From Hippophae tibetana (lineage: Eukaryota; Streptophyta; Magnoliopsida; Rosales; Elaeagnaceae): a stretch of DNA of 64,000 nucleotides. The notes under the pieces were generated by a model. It had not been told where the DNA came from and made no database searches. It was given only the letters and a program-made list of their open reading frames with translations. Of the stretch, positions 49,661 through 61,260 are shown one piece after another; the first letter of the stretch is position 1, and every line of letters begins with the position of its first letter. Both the position numbers and the translations under genes were made by a program. The stretch is taken from positions 30,802,001 to 30,866,000 of the forward strand of contig CM072801.1 in the NCBI GenBank assembly GCA_037013495.1, given 5' to 3'.

Positions 49661-52600
49661 TTGTTTTTAAGTTCTTGTTCTTTTGGGTTCCAATTTGATC
49701 ATCTTAACCATTTTCTAAGCAATTTACTCATTCTTAATCCTTTGAGATCATATGTTGTTCCCCTAAAGGTTCCGAATCATTTGGTATCAAAGCCTCTGTT
49801 GCTGAAAATATGGTATCTATCTTCTTATATTTATTTTTTGAATTTTACATTTAAAAAAACTTTGTCCATTTAATTTTCTGTGTTTTCATTAGACACTAAT
49901 CACAAAGAAAGATAGATATTTGTATACCAAGTCTTATGTTTTCTTTTAATTTTGTTGTCATTATTTTATCTTTCGATTTCATTTCCTTTCTTTCTTTAAA
50001 TTCTTTGTACCTTTTTCTTGTGTAATGTTTTCTGTGTTCAATCATTTTTTTATTGAAAGAAACTATAGAGATACTACAGTTCATAGTTTCAAGAAAACTA
50101 GGTTATTAATATCGGTGGCAATATTAAACTGTTGTAACTTTTAATTCGTGCATCGAAATGACTATTATAATGTAGCAAATAGCACTCGTTCGATTCCTAA
50201 AAAGATAATGAAAGAATAGTTTAGTTATCGACATTTTTAAAACCAAAATTACATTGTTTTCAATACTTGCCAACTTCTAATAGGTTCGTGGCATCTCATT
50301 GCATTGTTTTTAAGTTCTTGTTCTTTTGGGTACCAATTTGATCACCTTAACCCATTTCGAAGCAATTTACTCATTCTTAATCCTTTGAGTTCATATGTTG
50401 TTCCCCTAAAGGTTCCGCATCATTTGGTATCAAAGCCTTTGTTGCTGAAAATATGTTATCTATCTTCTTATATTTATTTTTTGAATTTTACATTAAAAAA
50501 AACTTTTTCCATTTAATTTTCTTTGCTTTCATTAGACACAAATCACAAAGAAAGATAGATATTTGTATACCAAGTCTTGTGTTTTCTTTTAATTTTGTTG
50601 TCAATATTTTGTCTTTCGATTTCATTTCCTTTCTTTCTTTAAATTCGTGTACCTTTTTCTTGTGTAATGTTTTCTGTGTTCAATCTGTTTTTTTATTGAA
50701 AGAAACTATAGAGATAATAAAGTTCATAGTTTCAAGAAAAACTAGGTTATTCATATCGGTGGAAATATTAAATTGTTGTAACTTTTAATTCGTGGATCGA
50801 AATGACTATTATAATGTAGCAAATAGCACCTCGTTTGATTCCTAAAAAGGCAATGAAAGAATAGTTTAGTTATCGGCATTTTTAAAACCAAAATTACTTT
50901 GTTTTCAATACTTGCCAACCCTTAATAGGTTCGTGGCATCTCATTGCATTGTTTTTAAGTTCTTGTTCTTTTGGGTTTCAATTTGATAATCTTAACCATT
51001 TTCTAAGCAATTTACTCATTCTTAATCCTTTGAGTTCATATGTTGTTCCCCTAAAGGTTCCGCATCATTAGGTATCAAAGCCTCTGTTGCTGAAAATATG
51101 GTATCTATCTTCTTATATTTATTTTTTGAATTTTACATTTAAAAAAACTTTGTCCATTTAATTTTCTGTGTTTTCATTAGACACTAATCACAAAGAAAGA
51201 TAGATATTTGTATACCAAGTCTTATGTTTTCTTTTAATTTTGTTGTCATTATTTTATCTTTCGATTTCATTTCCTTTCTTTCTTTAAATTCTTTGTACCT
51301 TTTTCTTGTGTAATGTTTTCTGTGTTCAATCATTTTTTTATTGAAAGAAACTATAGAGATACTACAGTTCATAGTTTCAAGAAAACTAGGTTATTAATAT
51401 CGGTGGCAATATTAAACTGTTGTAACTTTTAATTCGTGCATCGAAATGACTATTATAATGTAGCAAATAGCACTCGTTCGATTCCTAAAAAGATAATGAA
51501 AGAATAGTTTAGTTATCGACATTTTTAAAACCAAAATTACATTGTTTTCAATACTTGCCAACCTCTAATAGGTTCGTGGCATCTCATTGCATTGTTTTTA
51601 AGTTCTTGTTGTTTTGGGTACCAATTTGATCACCTTAACAAATTTCGAAGCAATTTACTCATTCTTAATCCTTTGAGTTCATATGTTGTTCCCCTAAAGG
51701 TTCCGCATCATTTGGTATCAAAGCCTTTGTTGCTGAAAATATGTTATCTATCTTCTTATATTTATTTTTGAATTTTACATTTAAAAAAACTTTGTCCATT
51801 GAATTTTCTGTGTTTTCATTAGACACTAATCACAAAGAAAGATAGATATATGTATACCAAGTCTTGTGTTTTCTTTTAATTTTGTTGTCAATATTTTGTC
51901 TTTCGATTTCATTTCCTTTCTTTCTTTAAATTCGTGTACCTTTTTCTTGTGTAATGTTTTCTGTGTTCAATCTGTTTTTTTATTGAAAGAAACTATAGAG
52001 ATAATAAAGTTCATAGTTTCAAGAAAAACTAGGTTATTAATATCGGTGGAAATATTAAATTGTTGTAACTTTTAATTCGTGCATCGAAATGACTATTATA
52101 ATGTAGCAAATAGCACCTCGTTCGATTCCTAAAAAGACAATGAAAGAATAGTTTAGTTATCGGCATTTTTAAAACCAAAATTACTTTGTTTTCAATACTT
52201 GCCAACCCTTAATAGGTTCGTGGCATCTCATTGCATTGTTTTTAAGTTCTTGTTCTTTTGGGTTCCAATTTGATCATCTTAACCATTTTCTAAGCAATTT
52301 ACTCATTCTTAATCCTTTGAGTTCATATGTTGTTCCCCTAAAGGTTCCGCATCATTTGGTATCAAAGCCTCTGTTGCTGAAAATATGGTATCTATCTTCT
52401 TATATTTATTTTTTGAATTTTACATTTAAAAAAACTTTGTCCATTTAATTTTCTGTGTTTTCATTAGACACTAATCACAAAGAAAGATAGATATTTGTAT
52501 ACCAAATCTTATGTTTTCTTTTAATTTTGCTGTCATTATTTTATCTTTCGATTTCATTTCCTTTCTTTCTTTAAATTCTTTGTACCTTTTTCTTGTGTAA

Positions 52601-55459
52601 TGTTTTCTGTGTTCAATCATTTTTTTATTGAAAGAAACTATAGAGATACTACAGTTCATAGTTTCAAGAAAACTAGGTTATTAATATCGGTGGCAATATT
52701 AAACTGTTGTAACTTTTAATTCGTGCATCGAAATGACTATTATAATGTAGCAAATAGCACCTCGTTCGATTCCTAAAAAGATAATGAAAGAATAGTTTAG
52801 TTATCGACATTTTTAAAACCAAAATTACATTGTTTTCAATACTTGCCAACCTCTAATAGGTTCGTGGCATCTCATTGCATTGTTTTTAAATTCTTTTTCT
52901 TTTCGGTACCAATTTGATCACCTTAACCCATTTCGAAGCAATTTACTCATTCTTAATCCTTTGAGTTCATATGTTGTTCCCCTAAAGGTTCCGCATCATT
53001 TGGTATCAAAGCCTTTGTTGTTGAAAATATGTTATCTATCTTCTTATATTTATTTTTTGAATTTTACATTAAAAAAAACTTTTTCCATTTAATTTTCTTT
53101 GCTTTCATTAGACACTAATCACAAAGAAAGATAGATATTTGTATACCAAGTCTTGTGTTTTATTTTAATTTTGTTGTCATTATTTTGTGTTTCGATTACA
53201 TTTCCTTTCTTTCTTTAAATTCTTTGTACCTTTTTCTTGTGTAATGTTTTCTGTTTACAATCATTTTTTTATTGAAAGAAACTATAGAGATACTACAGTT
53301 CATATTTTCAAGAAAACTAGGTTAAAAATATCGGTGGCAATATTAAACTGTTGTAACTTTTAATTCGTGCATCGAAATGACTATTATAATGTAGCAAATA
53401 GCACCTTGTTCGATTCCTAAAATGACAATGAAAGAATAGTTTAGTTATCTGCATTTTTTTTAACCAAAATGACTTTGTTTACAAGACTTCCCAACTCTAA
53501 TATGTTGGTGACATCTCATTGCATTGTTTTCAGTTCTTGTTCTTTTGGGTTCCAATTTGATCATCTTAACCCATTTCGAAGCAATTTACTCATTCTTAAT
53601 CCTTTGAGTTCATATGTTGTTCCCCTAAAGGTTCCGCATCATTTCGTATCAAAGCCTTTGTTGTTGAAAATATGTTATCTTTCTTCGTATATTTATTTTT
53701 TGAATTTTACATTTTAAAAAACTTTTTCCATTTAATTTTCTTTGCTTTCATTAGACACAAATCACAAAGAAAGATAGATATTTGTATACCAAGTCTTGTG
53801 TTTTATTTTAATTTTGTTGTCATTATTTTGTGTTTCGATTACATTTCCTTTCTTTCTTTAAAATCTTTGTACCTTTTTCTTGTGTAATGTTTTCTGTTTA
53901 CAATCATTTTTTTATTGAAAGAAACTATAGAGATAATAAAGTTCATAGTTTCAAGAAAAACTAGGTTATTCATATCGGTGGAAATATTAAATTGTTGTAA
54001 CTTTTAATTCGTGCATCGAAATGACTATTATAATGTAGCAAATAGCACCTCGTTCGATTCCTAAAAAGACAATGAAAGAATAGTTTAGTTATCGGCATTT
54101 TTAAAACCAAAATTACTTTGTTTTCAATACTTGCCAACCCTTAATAGGTTCGTGGCATCTCATTGCATTGTTTTTAAGTTCTTGTTCTTTTGGGTTCCAA
54201 TTTGATCATCTTAACCATTTTCTAAGCAATTTACTCATTCTTAATCCTTTGAGTTCATATGTTGTTCCCCTAAAGGTTCCGCATCATTTGGTATCAAAGC
54301 CTCTGTTGCTGAAAATATGGTATCTATCTTCTTATATTTATTTTTTGAATTTTACATTTAAAAAAACTTTGTCCATTTAATTTTCTGTGTTTTCATTAGA
54401 CACTAATCACAAAGAAAGATAGATATTTGTATACCAAGTCTTGTGTTTTATTTTAATTTTGTTGTCATTATTTTGTGTTTCGATTACATTTCCTTTCTTT
54501 CTTTAAATTCTTTGTACCTTTTTCTTGTGTAATGTTTTCTGTTTACAATCATTTTTTTTATTGAAAGAAACTATAGAGATAATAAAGTTCATAGTTTCAA
54601 GAAAAACTAGGTTATTCATATCGGTGGAAATATTAAATTGTTGTAACTTTTAATTCGTGCATCGAAATGACTATTATAATGTAGCAAATAGCACCTCGTT
54701 CGATTCCTAAAAAGACAATGAAAGAATAGTTTAGTTATCGGCATTTTTAAAACCAAAATTACTTTGTTTTCAATACTTGCCAACCCTTAATAGGTTCGTG
54801 GAATCTCATTGCATTGTTTTTAAGTTCTTGTTCTTTTGGGTTCCAATTTGATCATCTTAACCATTTTCTAAGCAATTTACTCATTCTTAATCCTTTGAGT
54901 TCATATGTTGTTCCCCTAAAGGTTCCGCATCATTTGGTATCAAAGCCTCTGTTGCTGAAAATATGGTATCTATCTTCTTATATTTATTTTTTGAATTTTA
55001 CATTTAAAAAAACTTTGTCCATTTAATTTTCTGTGTTTTCATTAGACACTAATCACAAAGAAAGATAGATATTTGTATACCAAGTCTTGTGTTTTATTTT
55101 AATTTTGTTGTCATTATTTTGTGTTTCGATTACATTTCCTTTCTTTCTTTAAATTCTTTGAACCTTTTTCTTGTGTAATGTTTTCTGTTTACAATCATTT
55201 TTTTTATTGAAAGAAACTATAGAGATAATAAAGTTCATAGTTTCAAGAAAAACTAGGTTATTCATATCGGTGGAAATATTAAATTGTTGTAACTTTTAAT
55301 TCGTGCATCGAAATGACTATTATAATGTAGCAAATAGCACCTCGTTCGATTCCTAAAAAGACAATGAAAGAATAGTTTAGTTATCGGCATTTTTAAAACC
55401 AAAATTACTTTGTTTTCAATACTTGCCAACCCTTAATAGGTTCGTGGCATCTCATTGCA
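49661..55459 (+). repeat. Nine-monomer higher-order unit, about 5,800 bp, copy 1
   Basis: Monomers are 49661, 50304, 50949, 51592, 52236, 52880, 53524 (E), 54168 and 54814. All recur 5,799-5,801 bp downstream. The changing offset is explained by T-run length differences, one near 51,766 (TTATTTTTG here, one T longer in copy 2) and one near 53,266. A substitution is visible at 55161 (TTTGAACC here, TTTGTACC at 60962). Both copies share the odd GGAATCTCATTGC near 54,801 and 60,602. The monomers at 50304 and 52880 are fusions of two monomers of the preceding block. Confidence 0.9.
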
Positions 55460-58400
55460 TTGTTTTTAAGTTCTTGTTCTTTTGGGTTCCAATTTGATCA
55501 TCTTAACCATTTTCTAAGCAATTTACTCATTCTTAATCCTTTGAGATCATATGTTGTTCCCCTAAAGGTTCCGAATCATTTGGTATCAAAGCCTCTGTTG
55601 CTGAAAATATGGTATCTATCTTCTTATATTTATTTTTTGAATTTTACATTTAAAAAAACTTTGTCCATTTAATTTTCTGTGTTTTCATTAGACACTAATC
55701 ACAAAGAAAGATAGATATTTGTATACCAAGTCTTATGTTTTCTTTTAATTTTGTTGTCATTATTTTATCTTTCGATTTCATTTCCTTTCTTTCTTTAAAT
55801 TCTTTGTACCTTTTTCTTGTGTAATGTTTTCTGTGTTCAATCATTTTTTTATTGAAAGAAACTATAGAGATACTACAGTTCATAGTTTCAAGAAAACTAG
55901 GTTATTAATATCGGTGGCAATATTAAACTGTTGTAACTTTTAATTCGTGCATCGAAATGACTATTATAATGTAGCAAATAGCACTCGTTCGATTCCTAAA
56001 AAGATAATGAAAGAATAGTTTAGTTATCGACATTTTTAAAACCAAAATTACATTGTTTTCAATACTTGCCAACTTCTAATAGGTTCGTGGCATCTCATTG
56101 CATTGTTTTTAAGTTCTTGTTCTTTTGGGTACCAATTTGATCACCTTAACCCATTTCGAAGCAATTTACTCATTCTTAATCCTTTGAGTTCATATGTTGT
56201 TCCCCTAAAGGTTCCGCATCATTTGGTATCAAAGCCTTTGTTGCTGAAAATATGTTATCTATCTTCTTATATTTATTTTTTGAATTTTACATTAAAAAAA
56301 ACTTTTTCCATTTAATTTTCTTTGCTTTCATTAGACACAAATCACAAAGAAAGATAGATATTTGTATACCAAGTCTTGTGTTTTCTTTTAATTTTGTTGT
56401 CAATATTTTGTCTTTCGATTTCATTTCCTTTCTTTCTTTAAATTCGTGTACCTTTTTCTTGTGTAATGTTTTCTGTGTTCAATCTGTTTTTTTATTGAAA
56501 GAAACTATAGAGATAATAAAGTTCATAGTTTCAAGAAAAACTAGGTTATTCATATCGGTGGAAATATTAAATTGTTGTAACTTTTAATTCGTGGATCGAA
56601 ATGACTATTATAATGTAGCAAATAGCACCTCGTTTGATTCCTAAAAAGGCAATGAAAGAATAGTTTAGTTATCGGCATTTTTAAAACCAAAATTACTTTG
56701 TTTTCAATACTTGCCAACCCTTAATAGGTTCGTGGCATCTCATTGCATTGTTTTTAAGTTCTTGTTCTTTTGGGTTTCAATTTGATAATCTTAACCATTT
56801 TCTAAGCAATTTACTCATTCTTAATCCTTTGAGTTCATATGTTGTTCCCCTAAAGGTTCCGCATCATTAGGTATCAAAGCCTCTGTTGCTGAAAATATGG
56901 TATCTATCTTCTTATATTTATTTTTTGAATTTTACATTTAAAAAAACTTTGTCCATTTAATTTTCTGTGTTTTCATTAGACACTAATCACAAAGAAAGAT
57001 AGATATTTGTATACCAAGTCTTATGTTTTCTTTTAATTTTGTTGTCATTATTTTATCTTTCGATTTCATTTCCTTTCTTTCTTTAAATTCTTTGTACCTT
57101 TTTCTTGTGTAATGTTTTCTGTGTTCAATCATTTTTTTATTGAAAGAAACTATAGAGATACTACAGTTCATAGTTTCAAGAAAACTAGGTTATTAATATC
57201 GGTGGCAATATTAAACTGTTGTAACTTTTAATTCGTGCATCGAAATGACTATTATAATGTAGCAAATAGCACTCGTTCGATTCCTAAAAAGATAATGAAA
57301 GAATAGTTTAGTTATCGACATTTTTAAAACCAAAATTACATTGTTTTCAATACTTGCCAACCTCTAATAGGTTCGTGGCATCTCATTGCATTGTTTTTAA
57401 GTTCTTGTTGTTTTGGGTACCAATTTGATCACCTTAACAAATTTCGAAGCAATTTACTCATTCTTAATCCTTTGAGTTCATATGTTGTTCCCCTAAAGGT
57501 TCCGCATCATTTGGTATCAAAGCCTTTGTTGCTGAAAATATGTTATCTATCTTCTTATATTTATTTTTTGAATTTTACATTTAAAAAAACTTTGTCCATT
57601 GAATTTTCTGTGTTTTCATTAGACACTAATCACAAAGAAAGATAGATATATGTATACCAAGTCTTGTGTTTTCTTTTAATTTTGTTGTCAATATTTTGTC
57701 TTTCGATTTCATTTCCTTTCTTTCTTTAAATTCGTGTACCTTTTTCTTGTGTAATGTTTTCTGTGTTCAATCTGTTTTTTTATTGAAAGAAACTATAGAG
57801 ATAATAAAGTTCATAGTTTCAAGAAAAACTAGGTTATTAATATCGGTGGAAATATTAAATTGTTGTAACTTTTAATTCGTGCATCGAAATGACTATTATA
57901 ATGTAGCAAATAGCACCTCGTTCGATTCCTAAAAAGACAATGAAAGAATAGTTTAGTTATCGGCATTTTTAAAACCAAAATTACTTTGTTTTCAATACTT
58001 GCCAACCCTTAATAGGTTCGTGGCATCTCATTGCATTGTTTTTAAGTTCTTGTTCTTTTGGGTTCCAATTTGATCATCTTAACCATTTTCTAAGCAATTT
58101 ACTCATTCTTAATCCTTTGAGTTCATATGTTGTTCCCCTAAAGGTTCCGCATCATTTGGTATCAAAGCCTCTGTTGCTGAAAATATGGTATCTATCTTCT
58201 TATATTTATTTTTTGAATTTTACATTTAAAAAAACTTTGTCCATTTAATTTTCTGTGTTTTCATTAGACACTAATCACAAAGAAAGATAGATATTTGTAT
58301 ACCAAATCTTATGTTTTCTTTTAATTTTGCTGTCATTATTTTATCTTTCGATTTCATTTCCTTTCTTTCTTTAAATTCTTTGTACCTTTTTCTTGTGTAA

Positions 58401-61260
58401 TGTTTTCTGTGTTCAATCATTTTTTTATTGAAAGAAACTATAGAGATACTACAGTTCATAGTTTCAAGAAAACTAGGTTATTAATATCGGTGGCAATATT
58501 AAACTGTTGTAACTTTTAATTCGTGCATCGAAATGACTATTATAATGTAGCAAATAGCACCTCGTTCGATTCCTAAAAAGATAATGAAAGAATAGTTTAG
58601 TTATCGACATTTTTAAAACCAAAATTACATTGTTTTCAATACTTGCCAACCTCTAATAGGTTCGTGGCATCTCATTGCATTGTTTTTAAATTCTTTTTCT
58701 TTTCGGTACCAATTTGATCACCTTAACCCATTTCGAAGCAATTTACTCATTCTTAATCCTTTGAGTTCATATGTTGTTCCCCTAAAGGTTCCGCATCATT
58801 TGGTATCAAAGCCTTTGTTGTTGAAAATATGTTATCTATCTTCTTATATTTATTTTTTGAATTTTACATTAAAAAAAACTTTTTCCATTTAATTTTCTTT
58901 GCTTTCATTAGACACTAATCACAAAGAAAGATAGATATTTGTATACCAAGTCTTGTGTTTTATTTTAATTTTGTTGTCATTATTTTGTGTTTCGATTACA
59001 TTTCCTTTCTTTCTTTAAATTCTTTGTACCTTTTTCTTGTGTAATGTTTTCTGTTTACAATCATTTTTTTTATTGAAAGAAACTATAGAGATACTACAGT
59101 TCATATTTTCAAGAAAACTAGGTTAAAAATATCGGTGGCAATATTAAACTGTTGTAACTTTTAATTCGTGCATCGAAATGACTATTATAATGTAGCAAAT
59201 AGCACCTTGTTCGATTCCTAAAATGACAATGAAAGAATAGTTTAGTTATCTGCATTTTTTTTAACCAAAATGACTTTGTTTACAAGACTTCCCAACTCTA
59301 ATATGTTGGTGACATCTCATTGCATTGTTTTCAGTTCTTGTTCTTTTGGGTTCCAATTTGATCATCTTAACCCATTTCGAAGCAATTTACTCATTCTTAA
59401 TCCTTTGAGTTCATATGTTGTTCCCCTAAAGGTTCCGCATCATTTCGTATCAAAGCCTTTGTTGTTGAAAATATGTTATCTTTCTTCGTATATTTATTTT
59501 TTGAATTTTACATTTTAAAAAACTTTTTCCATTTAATTTTCTTTGCTTTCATTAGACACAAATCACAAAGAAAGATAGATATTTGTATACCAAGTCTTGT
59601 GTTTTATTTTAATTTTGTTGTCATTATTTTGTGTTTCGATTACATTTCCTTTCTTTCTTTAAAATCTTTGTACCTTTTTCTTGTGTAATGTTTTCTGTTT
59701 ACAATCATTTTTTTATTGAAAGAAACTATAGAGATAATAAAGTTCATAGTTTCAAGAAAAACTAGGTTATTCATATCGGTGGAAATATTAAATTGTTGTA
59801 ACTTTTAATTCGTGCATCGAAATGACTATTATAATGTAGCAAATAGCACCTCGTTCGATTCCTAAAAAGACAATGAAAGAATAGTTTAGTTATCGGCATT
59901 TTTAAAACCAAAATTACTTTGTTTTCAATACTTGCCAACCCTTAATAGGTTCGTGGCATCTCATTGCATTGTTTTTAAGTTCTTGTTCTTTTGGGTTCCA
60001 ATTTGATCATCTTAACCATTTTCTAAGCAATTTACTCATTCTTAATCCTTTGAGTTCATATGTTGTTCCCCTAAAGGTTCCGCATCATTTGGTATCAAAG
60101 CCTCTGTTGCTGAAAATATGGTATCTATCTTCTTATATTTATTTTTTGAATTTTACATTTAAAAAAACTTTGTCCATTTAATTTTCTGTGTTTTCATTAG
60201 ACACTAATCACAAAGAAAGATAGATATTTGTATACCAAGTCTTGTGTTTTATTTTAATTTTGTTGTCATTATTTTGTGTTTCGATTACATTTCCTTTCTT
60301 TCTTTAAATTCTTTGTACCTTTTTCTTGTGTAATGTTTTCTGTTTACAATCATTTTTTTTATTGAAAGAAACTATAGAGATAATAAAGTTCATAGTTTCA
60401 AGAAAAACTAGGTTATTCATATCGGTGGAAATATTAAATTGTTGTAACTTTTAATTCGTGCATCGAAATGACTATTATAATGTAGCAAATAGCACCTCGT
60501 TCGATTCCTAAAAAGACAATGAAAGAATAGTTTAGTTATCGGCATTTTTAAAACCAAAATTACTTTGTTTTCAATACTTGCCAACCCTTAATAGGTTCGT
60601 GGAATCTCATTGCATTGTTTTTAAGTTCTTGTTCTTTTGGGTTCCAATTTGATCATCTTAACCATTTTCTAAGCAATTTACTCATTCTTAATCCTTTGAG
60701 TTCATATGTTGTTCCCCTAAAGGTTCCGCATCATTTGGTATCAAAGCCTCTGTTGCTGAAAATATGGTATCTATCTTCTTATATTTATTTTTTGAATTTT
60801 ACATTTAAAAAAACTTTGTCCATTTAATTTTCTGTGTTTTCATTAGACACTAATCACAAAGAAAGATAGATATTTGTATACCAAGTCTTGTGTTTTATTT
60901 TAATTTTGTTGTCATTATTTTGTGTTTCGATTACATTTCCTTTCTTTCTTTAAATTCTTTGTACCTTTTTCTTGTGTAATGTTTTCTGTTTACAATCATT
61001 TTTTTTATTGAAAGAAACTATAGAGATAATAAAGTTCATAGTTTCAAGAAAAACTAGGTTATTCATATCGGTGGAAATATTAAATTGTTGTAACTTTTAA
61101 TTCGTGCATCGAAATGACTATTATAATGTAGCAAATAGCACCTCGTTCGATTCCTAAAAAGACAATGAAAGAATAGTTTAGTTATCGGCATTTTTAAAAC
61201 CAAAATTACTTTGTTTTCAATACTTGCCAACCCTTAATAGGTTCGTGGCATCTCATTGCA
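55460..61260 (+). repeat. Nine-monomer higher-order unit, about 5,801 bp, copy 2
   Basis: Monomers are 55460, 56103, 56748, 57391, 58036, 58680, 59325 (E), 59969 and 60615. The join between copies lies between about 55,205 and 55,543. Upstream of it the sequence follows the monomer before 61261 (GTTTTATTTTAATT, TTTACAATCATT). At 55,544 it switches to the GAGATCATATG and TTCCGAATC of 49661, while 61,345 keeps GAGTTCATATG. By eye the two copies differ at only a few positions in 5.8 kb. Confidence 0.9.

Noticed and set aside
50453-50788. Longest open frame, 111 codons, also at 56252-56587
   Set aside because: It arises where two monomers fused, repeats with the satellite, has an F/L/I/S-rich low-complexity product, and no counterpart frame is kept open in other monomers. 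Not a gene.
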